Positions 6,557 through 13,009 of a stretch of 13,009 nt of DNA are shown piece after piece. The first letter of the stretch is position 1, and the number at the start of each line of letters is the position of its first letter. The notes beneath the pieces were generated by a model. The model was not told the DNA's origin, did not search any database, and saw nothing but the letters and a program-made list of their open reading frames with translations. Source of the DNA: Clostridia bacterium (lineage in GTDB: Bacteria; Bacillota; Clostridia; Oscillospirales; Acutalibacteraceae); contig CAAGJN010000046.1 of the NCBI GenBank assembly GCA_900770255.1, positions 1 through 13,009 on the forward strand, written 5' to 3'. The translations under genes were made by a program, and so were the position numbers.

Positions 6557-7750
6557 ATGAAGAAATTCACAAAGATTCTTGCTATTGTGCTTGCACTCGC
6601 TACCATTTTCAGCTTTGCAGCATGCTCCGGCAAGAAGGACACTGACAAGAAGATCAAGGTTGGTTTCATCTTCCTGCACGATGAAAACTCCACCTACGAC
6701 AAGAACTTCATTACTGCTGCCGAGCAGGCTTGCAGCGAGCTTGGCGTAGAGATGATCAAGAAGACCGGCATCGATGAGAATCAGGACTGCTATGAGGCCG
6801 CGGCCGACCTTGCTGATCAGGGCTGCTCCATCGTTTTCGCTGACAGCTTCGGCCATGAGAGCTTCATGATTCAGGCTGCCGAGAAGTATCCGGACGTTCA
6901 GTTCTGCCACGCTACCGGCACGCAGGCTCACACCAAGGGTCTCAAGAACTTCCACAACGCTTTCGCATCCATCTATGAGGGCCGTTACCTTGCAGGTATC
7001 GCTGCAGGCATGAAGCTCAACGAGATGATCGCAGCCGGCAAGTTTGACGCTAAGGACGCAAAGATCGGCTATGTCGGTGCATTCCCCTATGCAGAGGTTA
7101 AGTCCGGCTATACCGCATTCTTCCTCGGCGTAAGATCCGTATGCCCGAGCGCTACTATGGAAGTCCAGTTCACCGGCTCCTGGTATGACGAGGCTAAGGA
7201 GAAGGAAGCCGCTACCCTGCTTATCGGCAGAGGCTGCAAGCTCATCAGCCAGCATGCTGACTCCATGGGCGCTCCCACCGCTTGCGAGAACGCAGGCGTT
7301 CCCAACGTCTCCTACAACGGCTCGACCCTTGACGCTTGCCCGAACACCTTCATCGTTTCTTCCAGAATCAACTGGGTACCCTACATGAAGTACATGATCG
7401 AGTGCGTCAGAGACGGCAAAGAAATCGACACCGACTGGTGCAAGGGCCTTACCGACGGCGCTGTTGAGCTGACCGATATCAACGAAAATGTCGCTGCAGC
7501 AGGCACCAAGGAAGCTATTGAGAAGGCTGAGGCTGAACTCAAGGCCGGCACCCTTCACGTTTTTGACACCTCCACGTTCACCGTTGACGGTAAAACTCTT
7601 ACCTCTTACATGGCTGACGTCAACACCGACGAGAACTATACCCCCGACACCGAGGTAATCTCCGACGGTTACTTCCACGAGTCTGAGATGCGTTCCGCTC
7701 CTTACTTCGATATTGATATCGACGGAATCACTCTTCTCAACAAGGGTTAA
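6557..7750 (+). CDS. BMP-family ABC transporter substrate-binding lipoprotein (purine nucleoside type, NupN/PnrA-like)
   Basis: A 397-residue surface lipoprotein that captures substrate for the adjacent ABC transporter. The signal peptide ends in a lipobox FAAC with the lipidated Cys23. The mature part is a periplasmic-binding fold of the BMP/PnrA family (KVGFIFLHDENSTYDKNF near residue 36-53, FADSFGHE, IGYVGAFPYAEVKSGYTAF). Family members bind purine nucleosides, and xpt immediately upstream supports purines here, although the specific ligand is inference. GGAGG (6542-6546) precedes the ATG by ten bases. Codon use is strongly biased (AAG for Lys, GGC, ATC, GCT), more so than in the neighbouring genes, consistent with very high expression. 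Three hairpins follow the gene. Its relatives in B. subtilis are encoded in nupNOPQ (yufNOPQ). Confidence 0.92.
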   Translation: MKKFTKILAIVLALATIFSFAACSGKKDTDKKIKVGFIFLHDENSTYDKNFITAAEQACSELGVEMIKKTGIDENQDCYEAAADLADQGCSIVFADSFGHESFMIQAAEKYPDVQFCHATGTQAHTKGLKNFHNAFASIYEGRYLAGIAAGMKLNEMIAAGKFDAKDAKIGYVGAFPYAEVKSGYTAFFLGVRSVCPSATMEVQFTGSWYDEAKEKEAATLLIGRGCKLISQHADSMGAPTACENAGVPNVSYNGSTLDACPNTFIVSSRINWVPYMKYMIECVRDGKEIDTDWCKGLTDGAVELTDINENVAAAGTKEAIEKAEAELKAGTLHVFDTSTFTVDGKTLTSYMADVNTDENYTPDTEVISDGYFHESEMRSAPYFDIDIDGITLLNKG

Positions 7751-7770
7751 TCAGTAAGTTTTCAGAAAAT

Positions 7771-7803
7771 TCAGACGGAGCGATCCACAGTCGCTCCGTC
7801 TGA
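7771..7803 (+). terminator. Stem-loop 1 after the binding-protein gene (transcript end or processing barrier)
   Basis: A perfect 13-bp stem, TCAGACGGAGCGA (7771-7783) with TCGCTCCGTCTGA (7791-7803), and a seven-base loop. No uninterrupted T tract follows, so full termination is doubtful. A partial terminator or a 3' stabilising structure for the abundant binding-protein mRNA is more likely. Confidence 0.65.
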
Positions 7804-7807
7804 GCAA

Positions 7808-7834
7808 TTCAAATTTAAAAATTTTAAGTTTGAA
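7808..7834 (+). repeat. AT-rich inverted repeat (stem-loop 2)
   Basis: TTCAAATTTAAAA (7808-7820) and TTTTAAGTTTGAA (7822-7834) are complementary with one G-U pair and almost no loop. It lies between two GC-richer hairpins. The function is unknown. Confidence 0.45.
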
Positions 7835-7868
7835 AAGCCGATTATGATTTCTATTTTAATCGGCTTTT
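7833..7868 (+). terminator. Stem-loop 3 upstream of the ABC ATPase gene
   Basis: A perfect 12-bp stem, AAAAGCCGATTA (7833-7844) with TAATCGGCTTTT (7857-7868), and a 12-base loop. The right arm ends in TTTT, resembling a leaky intrinsic terminator whose A and T tails pair with each other. The ATPase ribosome site begins 12 bases later, so read-through would set ATPase and permease levels. Confidence 0.55.
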
Positions 7869-7890
7869 GAGATTTAAAAGAGGAGGATTT

Positions 7891-9426
7891 GTGAGTTTGA
7901 ACGCAGCAATAGAACTGAAAAACATCACCAAGGTTTTCGGCAGCATCGTTGCCAACAAAGACGTATGCCTCACCGTGAACCGCGGCGAAATACTCTCCGT
8001 GCTCGGCGAGAACGGCTCAGGCAAAACGACGCTGATGAACATGATTGCGGGCATCTACTTCCCCGACAGCGGTCAGATCTTCATTGACGGCGAAGAGGTC
8101 GTTATACGCTCCCCCAAGGACGCTCTAAAATATAAGATCGGCATGGTCCACCAGCATTTCAAGCTTGTGGATGTATTTTCCGCTACGGAGAACATCATTC
8201 TTGGCCTTGACGAAGGCAAGTACAATATCAAAAAATCCGCTGAGCGTATAAAGAAGATCAGCGAGCAGTACGGTTTCGACATTGACCCGAACAAGAAGAT
8301 ATACGAGATGTCCGTCTCCGAGAAACAGACGGTCGAGATAATAAAGGTTCTCTACAGAGGCGCCGATATTCTTATTCTCGACGAGCCCACCGCCGTGCTC
8401 ACCCCGCAGGAAACGCTCAAGCTCTTTGACGTTCTGCGCCGCATGCGCGACGACGGCAAGGCAATAATCATAATCACTCACAAGCTTCACGAAGTTCTCT
8501 CCCTCTCCGACCGCGTCACGGTTTTGAGAAAGGGCGAATATATCGGCACGGTCAATACCGCTGAGACAAACGAATCAGAGCTCACCGAGATGATGGTAGG
8601 CAAGAAGATCAGCCTCAACATCGACCGCAGCGACCCCGTCGATCCGGTTGACAGGCTTATTGTCAAGGATATAAGCTGCATAAACCGCGACGGAGTAAAG
8701 CTTCTCGACAACATCTCATTCACCGCACGCTCAGGCGAGATACTCGGCATTGCGGGCATTGCAGGCAGCGGACAGCGTGAGCTGCTTGAGTCTATCGCGG
8801 GTCTTCAGCACCTCAACAGCGGCGAGATCATATATAACAACCCAAAAACCGGCGGGCATGACAATCTGCGCGACAAGACGCCGATGCAGATCCGCGATCT
8901 CGGTGTACGCCTCTCGTTCGTCCCTGAAGACAGGCTAGGCATGGGTCTTGTCGGCAACATGGACATCATCGACAATATGATGCTGCGCAGCTACCGCAAG
9001 GGCAAGAGCGCATTCCTTGAGCGTAAAAATCCCAAGAATCTTGCCGAAAAGGTCATCAACGATCTTGAGGTCGTCACCCCGAGCGCGACAACTCCAGTTC
9101 GCCGCCTCTCCGGAGGAAACGTTCAGAAGGTGCTCGTAGGCCGTGAGATAGCCTCCTCCCCGACCGTTTTTATGGCGGCCTACCCCGTGCGAGGACTTGA
9201 CATCAACTCCTCGTACCTTATATATAACCTCCTCAACGAGCAGAAGGAGAACGGCGTCGCTGTCATCTTCGTCGGCGAGGATCTGGACGTGCTGCTCGAG
9301 CTGTGCGACCGTATTATGGTCATTAACTCCGGCAAGATAACAGGCGTCGTCGACGCAAGAACATCGACAAAAGAAGAACTCGGTCTGCTCATGACCAAAA
9401 CCGACGGAGGTGAAACCAATGAGTAA
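7891..9426 (+). CDS. ABC transporter ATP-binding protein, two fused nucleotide-binding domains (NupO-like)
   Basis: Energises nucleoside uptake at the inner face of the membrane. The protein is 511 residues with two ABC domains; B. subtilis NupO/YufO is about the same length. Domain 1 has Walker A G-E-N-G-S-G-K-T-T at 39-47, a degenerate signature M-S-V-S-E-K-Q at 140-146, Walker B ending Asp164-Glu165, and an H-loop in IIITHKLHEV. Domain 2 has a Walker A lacking Lys (AGSGQ at 291-295), the signature LSGGN at 406-410 and a Walker B without Asp (FMAAYPVRGLD), as expected in BMP/CUT2-type fused ATPases, where one site is degenerate. In domain 1 the usual SVG signature reads SVS. The GTG at 7891 follows AGGAGG (7881-7886) at a short four-base spacing; an in-frame TTG at 7897 (ten bases) is the alternative. 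It overlaps the next gene by eight bases. Confidence 0.93.
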   Translation: MSLNAAIELKNITKVFGSIVANKDVCLTVNRGEILSVLGENGSGKTTLMNMIAGIYFPDSGQIFIDGEEVVIRSPKDALKYKIGMVHQHFKLVDVFSATENIILGLDEGKYNIKKSAERIKKISEQYGFDIDPNKKIYEMSVSEKQTVEIIKVLYRGADILILDEPTAVLTPQETLKLFDVLRRMRDDGKAIIIITHKLHEVLSLSDRVTVLRKGEYIGTVNTAETNESELTEMMVGKKISLNIDRSDPVDPVDRLIVKDISCINRDGVKLLDNISFTARSGEILGIAGIAGSGQRELLESIAGLQHLNSGEIIYNNPKTGGHDNLRDKTPMQIRDLGVRLSFVPEDRLGMGLVGNMDIIDNMMLRSYRKGKSAFLERKNPKNLAEKVINDLEVVTPSATTPVRRLSGGNVQKVLVGREIASSPTVFMAAYPVRGLDINSSYLIYNLLNEQKENGVAVIFVGEDLDVLLELCDRIMVINSGKITGVVDARTSTKEELGLLMTKTDGGETNE

Positions 9427-10531
9427 GGCAAAAGGACAGAGCCGCGAACCGCTCTTCCACATCACCAAGCGCAGCGCACTCCCCGCCTGGACTTCATGGC
9501 TCATAAGGATCGGCTCCGTTGTTGCGGCGCTTCTCGTCTGCGCGGTGGTAACAGTCGTTATCACAGGGCAAAATCCCGCCGAAGTCTACTCCGCGATCAT
9601 CTACGGCGCAATCGGCACTCCAAGACGTATCTGGAGCCTGCTTCAGAATCTCGCGATGCTCCTGTGCATCTCGCTTGCCGTCACCCCGGCTTTCAAGATG
9701 AAATTCTGGAACATCGGCGCCGAGGGACAGGCTCTCATGGGCGGCTTTGCAACCGCCGCGTGCATGATCCTTTTCGGAGACAGGCTCCCTGCTTATCTGC
9801 TCTTCCCCGTTATGATAATCACGAGCATTCTCGCGGGCGCGATATGGGCGGTCATCCCCGCTTTCTTTAAGGCTAAGTGGAACACCAACGAGACGCTGTT
9901 CACTCTGATGATGAACTACATCGCGACTCAGATCGTCGCATATTTCTGCTACAAGTGGTCTAATCCCAAGGGCTCCGGTCACATCGGCATCATCAACAGC
10001 GCCACTCACTCAGGCTGGTTTCCGAGCCTCGGCGGTCAGGATTATCTGCTCAACATCATAATCGTTGCCGCGCTGACCGTTTTCATGTACATATACCTCA
10101 AATACAGCAAGCACGGCTATGAGCTCTCCGTTGTCGGTGAGAGTGAAAACACCGCAAGATACATCGGCATCAACGTCAAGAAAGTCATCATACGCACAAT
10201 GCTGCTCTCCGGCGCCATCTGCGGACTTACGGGTCTGCTTCTCGTCGGCGGCACAGATCACACGATAGCTACCAACACAGTCGGCGGACGCGGCTTTACA
10301 GCTATCATGGTCTCCTGGCTTGCGAAGTTCAACCCCGCCTACATGGTGCTCACCTCACTGCTCATTGTCTTTTTCCAGAAGGGCGCTATTCAGATATCCA
10401 CAAGCCTCGGCCTCAACGACTCGTTCGCGGATATCATTGTCGGAATCATTATTTTCTTCATAATCGGCAGCGAGTTCTTCATCAACTATGAAATTAAGTT
10501 CCGCAACAAAAAGGAGGCGAAGGCAAAGTGA
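9419..10531 (+). CDS. ABC transporter permease, BMP/nucleoside type (NupP-like)
   Basis: An inner-membrane subunit of the nucleoside importer, 370 residues with about ten hydrophobic segments of the BPD_transp_2 (branched-chain/ribose type) family. The hallmark WNIGAEGQ lies just after a cytoplasmic FKMKF loop, and the SVVGESENTARYIGINVKK segment near residue 235-255 is the loop that contacts the ATPase. The ATG at 9419 is preceded by GGAGG (9406-9410) at eight bases and lies inside the end of the ATPase gene, an eight-base overlap that suggests translational coupling. The first ~20 residues are a polar cytoplasmic extension. With the next gene it forms the heteromeric channel. Confidence 0.92.
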   Translation: MSKAKGQSREPLFHITKRSALPAWTSWLIRIGSVVAALLVCAVVTVVITGQNPAEVYSAIIYGAIGTPRRIWSLLQNLAMLLCISLAVTPAFKMKFWNIGAEGQALMGGFATAACMILFGDRLPAYLLFPVMIITSILAGAIWAVIPAFFKAKWNTNETLFTLMMNYIATQIVAYFCYKWSNPKGSGHIGIINSATHSGWFPSLGGQDYLLNIIIVAALTVFMYIYLKYSKHGYELSVVGESENTARYIGINVKKVIIRTMLLSGAICGLTGLLLVGGTDHTIATNTVGGRGFTAIMVSWLAKFNPAYMVLTSLLIVFFQKGAIQISTSLGLNDSFADIIVGIIIFFIIGSEFFINYEIKFRNKKEAKAK

Positions 10532-11505
10532 TCATAGCATTTATCCAGCGCGCGATAGTGCAAAGCATTCCGCTGCTCTTCGGCTCCACAGGTGAGACTA
10601 TCACCGAAAAGGGCGGCAACCTCAACCTCGGAATTCCCGGCATAATGTATGTCGGCGGCATTTCAGGCGTTATCGGTGCGTTCTTCTACGAGAAGAACAA
10701 CAGCGTTCTCAACCCCGCCCTTGCGATAATCATTCCCCTGCTCTCCTGCATCCTCGGCTCGGCTCTCATGGGGCTGCTCTACTGCTTCCTGACCGTCACC
10801 CTGCGTGCAAATCAGAACGTCACGGGTCTTGCAATGACTACCTTTGGCGTGGGCTTCGGTAACTTCTTCGGCGGCTCGCTGATAAAAATTACCGGCAGCG
10901 ACATCCCATCAATAGCGCTGAGTGCGACGAGCTCTTTCTTCAAAAAAGGACTTCCTTTCGCATCAAAGCTCGGCAAAGTCGGAGATATTTTCTTCTCCTA
11001 CAGCTTTCTCGCCTATGCCGCGATCATAATCGCTCTCGTCACCGCCTATTTCTTCAAGCACACCCGTGCCGGTCTTCAGCTGCGCGCAGTCGGCGAAAAT
11101 CCCGCAACGGCGGACGCGGCAGGCATCAACGTTGAAAGATACAAGTATGCTTCGACTATAATCGGCAGCATTATAGCGGGGCTCGGCGGTCTCTACTACG
11201 TCATGGACTACGCCAACGGCGTATGGTCGAACAACGGCTTCGGCGACAGAGGCTGGCTCGCTATCGCGCTCGTTATCTTCGCCGTCTGGAAGCCGGATCT
11301 CGGCATCCTCGGCTCGTTCGTCTTCGGCGGACTCATCGTTGCCCACAACTACATTCCGAACCTCAGCTTCGGCGCGCAGGAGCTTTTCATGATGGCTCCT
11401 TACGTCGTGACGATCATTGTTCTTGTAGCTGTCAGCATGCGCCGCAAACGCGAAAATCTGCCCCCGGCAAGCCTCGGACTTTCATACTTCCGAGAGGACA
11501 GATAA
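10528..11505 (+). CDS. ABC transporter permease, BMP/nucleoside type, second subunit (NupQ-like)
   Basis: The second membrane subunit of the importer, 325 residues with about eight to ten hydrophobic segments. The N-terminal ITEKGGNLNLGIPGIM segment corresponds to the family's conserved 'ERxGVVNIGxEG' loop, here in a less common variant (GGNLNLGIPG). The AVGENPATADAAGINV segment at about 187-202 is the typical ATPase-contact loop. The start is a GTG at 10528, ten bases after GGAGG (10513-10517); it overlaps the stop of the first permease by four bases (GTGA). No terminator hairpin was found between this gene and fba. Confidence 0.92.
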   Translation: MIIAFIQRAIVQSIPLLFGSTGETITEKGGNLNLGIPGIMYVGGISGVIGAFFYEKNNSVLNPALAIIIPLLSCILGSALMGLLYCFLTVTLRANQNVTGLAMTTFGVGFGNFFGGSLIKITGSDIPSIALSATSSFFKKGLPFASKLGKVGDIFFSYSFLAYAAIIIALVTAYFFKHTRAGLQLRAVGENPATADAAGINVERYKYASTIIGSIIAGLGGLYYVMDYANGVWSNNGFGDRGWLAIALVIFAVWKPDLGILGSFVFGGLIVAHNYIPNLSFGAQELFMMAPYVVTIIVLVAVSMRRKRENLPPASLGLSYFREDR

Positions 11506-11507
11506 TA

Positions 11508-11536
11508 TTGATTTTTTCATAAAATTGGTATATAAT
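11508..11536 (+). promoter_or_regulatory. Promoter of fba
   Basis: TTGATT (11508-11513), a 17-base spacer and a perfect TATAAT (11531-11536), starting three bases after the permease stop codon. Transcription would start near 11543 and give a leader of about 24 bases containing AGGAGG (11553-11558). It allows strong aldolase expression independent of the transporter operon. Confidence 0.75.
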
Positions 11537-11566
11537 AGAATCATTAAAGTTTAGGAGGCTTATACA

Positions 11567-12430
11567 ATGTTAGTTTCTGCAGCACAAATGCTCAAAGATG
11601 CAAAGGCCGGCAAGTATGCGGTCGGTCAGTTTAATATCAATAATCTCGAGTGGACTAAGGCTATTCTTCAAACCGCTCAGGAGCTTAACTCCCCCGTTAT
11701 CCTCGGCGTATCCGAGGGTGCAGGCAAGTATATGTGCGGCTTTACAACTGTTGTAGGCATGGTCAACGGCATGATAAACGAGCTCGGAATAACTGTTCCC
11801 GTTGCTCTTCATCTCGACCACGGCACCTATGAGGGCGCTTTCAAGACTATCGAGGCCGGCTTCTCCTCCGTCATGTTTGACGGCTCTCACTACGGCATTG
11901 AGGAGAACATCACAAAAACTAAGGAAATCATCGCTCTAGCTCATTCAAAGGGCATCTCGGTTGAGGCTGAGGTCGGCGCTATCGGCGGCGAAGAGGACGG
12001 AGTTATCGGCGGCGGCGAGGTCGCGGATCCCGAAGAGTGCAAGATGATCGCCGATCTCGGAGTTGATATGCTTGCAGCAGGTATCGGCAACATCCACGGC
12101 AAATATCCCGCAAACTGGAAGGGCCTGAGATTCGACGTTCTCGCAAAAATTCAGGAACTCACCGGCGAAATGCCCCTCGTTCTTCACGGCGGCACGGGCA
12201 TTCCGGCTGATATGATCAAAGAGGCCATTTCTCTCGGCGTTTCCAAGATCAACGTCAACACTGAGTGTCAACTCGCCTTTGCCGACGCGACGAGAAAGTA
12301 TGTCGAGGCCGGCAAGGATCTCGAGGGCAAGGGCTTCGACCCCAGAAAGCTTCTCGCTCCCGGCGTTGAGGCTATCAAAGCTACCGTCAAGGAGAAGATG
12401 GAGCTGTTTGGATCGGTCAATAAAGCATAA
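11567..12430 (+). CDS. fba: Class II fructose-1,6-bisphosphate aldolase
   Basis: Cleaves fructose 1,6-bisphosphate to dihydroxyacetone phosphate and glyceraldehyde 3-phosphate in glycolysis, and the reverse in gluconeogenesis; it is a zinc enzyme of the cytoplasm. The protein is 287 residues and closely resembles B. subtilis FbaA (285). LHLDHG at 81-86 carries the catalytic Asp84 and zinc ligand His85. Further zinc ligands are expected at His177 (GNIHGKYP) and His207 (VLHGGTG). VEAEVGAIGG and INVNTE complete the class II pattern. AGGAGG sits eight bases before the ATG. Codon use is that of a highly expressed gene. Tagatose-bisphosphate aldolase belongs to the same family, but the N-terminal YAVGQFNINNLEW and SEGAGKYM segments favour Fba. 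It has its own promoter and probably its own terminator downstream. Confidence 0.94.
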   Translation: MLVSAAQMLKDAKAGKYAVGQFNINNLEWTKAILQTAQELNSPVILGVSEGAGKYMCGFTTVVGMVNGMINELGITVPVALHLDHGTYEGAFKTIEAGFSSVMFDGSHYGIEENITKTKEIIALAHSKGISVEAEVGAIGGEEDGVIGGGEVADPEECKMIADLGVDMLAAGIGNIHGKYPANWKGLRFDVLAKIQELTGEMPLVLHGGTGIPADMIKEAISLGVSKINVNTECQLAFADATRKYVEAGKDLEGKGFDPRKLLAPGVEAIKATVKEKMELFGSVNKA

Positions 12431-12449
12431 TCGGCCGAAAAAGCAATAT

Positions 12450-12473
12450 CACCCGGCAGAAATGCTACGGGTG
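12450..12473 (+). other. Hairpin with GAAA tetraloop downstream of fba
   Basis: CACCCG (12450-12455) plus GCA pairs with TGC plus CGGGTG (12468-12473), closing a GAAA tetraloop with a TA bulge on the right arm. A few flanking bases can extend it. No T tract follows, so it is not a standard terminator. The rest of 12431-12527 shows no gene. Confidence 0.45.
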
Positions 12474-12527
12474 GATAAGGAAGTACAATAAACTTAATAC
12501 ATTCGTGGCATTGCAGAGGTAGAAATC

Positions 12528-12558
12528 AAGACATCAATCGAAAGTTTGGTGTCTTTTT
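12528..12558 (+). terminator. Rho-independent terminator
   Basis: AAGACATCAA (12528-12537) pairs with TTGGTGTCTT (12546-12555) over ten base pairs including one G-U, with an eight-base loop, and runs into TTTTT. It would end the fba transcript about 100 bases after the stop codon, or belong to the mobile element that begins here. Confidence 0.75.
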
Positions 12559-12583
12559 CTATGCCTAAAAATCCGCACATTCG

Positions 12584-12613
12584 TATAATATAAACTCTTT
12601 TGCTACAATGTAG
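12584..12613 (+). promoter_or_regulatory. Candidate promoter(s) and palindromic operator before the small ORF
   Basis: TATAAT at 12584-12589 and TGC-TACAAT (an extended -10) at 12601-12609 are two possible -10 boxes; neither has a good -35. The second is embedded in the palindrome CTACA-A-TGTAG (12603-12613), which could be an operator or just symmetry of the -10. Confidence 0.4.
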
Positions 12614-12630
12614 TCAAAGGAGGAAAGATT

Positions 12631-12813
12631 ATGAAAACCACATTTTATCTTGTACTTGATGACGGCGAACGCAGTAAGATTATCCGTTCTCTCAACAGTC
12701 TGAGAAACAGACTAATGGCACAAGGCAAATATACCGACGGAGTCGATGATGTTCTCGTGAAGGTCATTGGAGCAAAGAAAAAGAAATTCAAAATCATTTA
12801 TACGGAGGATTGA
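12631..12813 (+). CDS. Small hypothetical protein (60 aa) beside a TnpV-like gene
   Basis: A 60-residue, soluble, mixed-charge protein with a basic C-terminal stretch (GAKKKKFKIIY). No family name is recognised with confidence. The gene is credible: AGGAGG (12619-12624) sits six bases before the ATG, a promoter-like region and a terminator precede it, and another gene with its own GGAGG follows five bases after its stop. The sequence pattern (TTFYLVLDD near the N-terminus, then SLNSLRNRL and KYTDGVDDVLVKV) looks like a conserved small accessory protein of clostridial mobile elements, which is inference from its neighbour. Confidence 0.7.
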   Translation: MKTTFYLVLDDGERSKIIRSLNSLRNRLMAQGKYTDGVDDVLVKVIGAKKKKFKIIYTED

Positions 12814-12818
12814 TTACT

Positions 12819-13009
12819 ATGAAAGAAATAAATGTGCGTTATCAAAATCAAGGCAATTATCAACTGCCTTGCATCGTAACAAAAGAGCAAAATGAACTAA
12901 ATATCGGTGTATGGGCAAACCGTCACAGACAGTATCTTAAACAACATCATCGCATAAGATATTATAATCTGCTCACATCGGAAAGGCTGTACCCTTACCT
13001 TGCGGACAT
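12819..13009 (+). CDS. TnpV-like transposon-encoded protein, 5' part only
   Basis: The first 63 residues of a gene cut by the window edge; its GGAGG (12804-12808) lies inside the end of the preceding small gene. The visible part has an N-terminal Tyr/Gln-rich stretch, then the pattern I-G-V-W-A-N-R-H-R-Q-Y-L-K-Q-H-H and a Y-x-x-L-L-x-S-x-R-L-Y-P-Y-L-A-D. This matches what I know of the TnpV family of transposon-encoded proteins in Firmicute conjugative elements (G+x..RR..YLK.H+...Y..LL..G+LY..LA.ID). The molecular function of TnpV is unknown. The assignment rests on memory of the pattern, not a search. Confidence 0.7.
   Translation, partial: MKEINVRYQNQGNYQLPCIVTKEQNELNIGVWANRHRQYLKQHHRIRYYNLLTSERLYPYLAD

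Larger units (their letters stand above)
12560..13009 (+). mobile_element. Probable left edge of a conjugative or mobilizable element
   Basis: After the terminator at 12528-12558 the base composition becomes clearly more AT-rich than the preceding genes, codon use shifts (more AAA, CAA, AAT, CAT), and a small hypothetical and a TnpV-like gene appear. No recombinase, terminal repeat or target duplication is visible, so the exact boundary (anywhere from about 12431 to 12600) and the element type are unknown. Confidence 0.45.

Noticed and set aside
6551..7678. A 375-codon open frame on the minus strand opposite the BMP lipoprotein gene
   Set aside because: It mirrors the strongly biased codons of the plus-strand gene, resembles no known family, and the plus strand has signal peptide, lipobox and family motifs.
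1..13009. A CRISPR array, tRNA, rRNA, defence or toxin-antitoxin system
   Set aside because: No repeat-spacer array, tRNA cloverleaf, rRNA sequence or recognisable defence gene pair was seen on either strand.

Overview
The window looks like a chromosomal segment of a Firmicute, most likely an anaerobic gut Clostridium relative of the Oscillospiraceae/Ruminococcaceae type. The evidence is moderately GC-rich coding DNA, strong AGGAGG ribosome binding sites, GTG and TTG starts, classical TTGnnn-17-TATAAT promoters, and Firmicute-type Xpt, BMP-ABC and class II aldolase proteins. The species cannot be named from the sequence.

Left part (1-5744). A glycerophosphodiester phosphodiesterase gene runs leftward and is cut by the window edge. 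It is divergent from a rightward cluster: a GPH/MelB-like MFS transporter with an unusual ~300-residue charged cytoplasmic tail, a BspA-type leucine-rich-repeat lipoprotein, and an S51 (peptidase E-like) hydrolase. These three are tightly packed or overlapping and are probably one operon. Next comes a cytosol-predicted amidase_3-like protein with an SH3 domain. Its ribosome binding site is buried in a perfect 12-bp inverted repeat.

Middle part (5745-11505). This is a purine salvage and uptake locus. It holds xanthine phosphoribosyltransferase (xpt), a BMP-family lipoprotein that binds the substrate, a double-domain ABC ATPase, and two overlapping permease genes of the B. subtilis nupNOPQ (yufNOPQ) type. 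The transporter would bring purine nucleosides or bases in, and Xpt would convert xanthine to XMP. Three consecutive hairpins separate the binding-protein gene from the ATPase gene and probably set a high binding-protein to permease ratio.

Right part (11506-13009). A class II fructose-1,6-bisphosphate aldolase gene (fba) has its own near-consensus promoter. About 100 bases after it lies a rho-independent terminator. Beyond that the composition becomes more AT-rich, and a 60-residue hypothetical protein and a truncated TnpV-like gene begin. This is probably the edge of a conjugative or mobilizable element.

Most of the window is ordinary metabolism and transport. The points that merit a second look are the repeated tail and missing cation-site aspartates of the transporter, the RBS-sequestering hairpin, the amidase-like protein lacking a signal peptide and its first zinc histidine, the triple hairpin in the transporter operon, and the mobile-element junction after fba. 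I see no clearly new multi-gene system.
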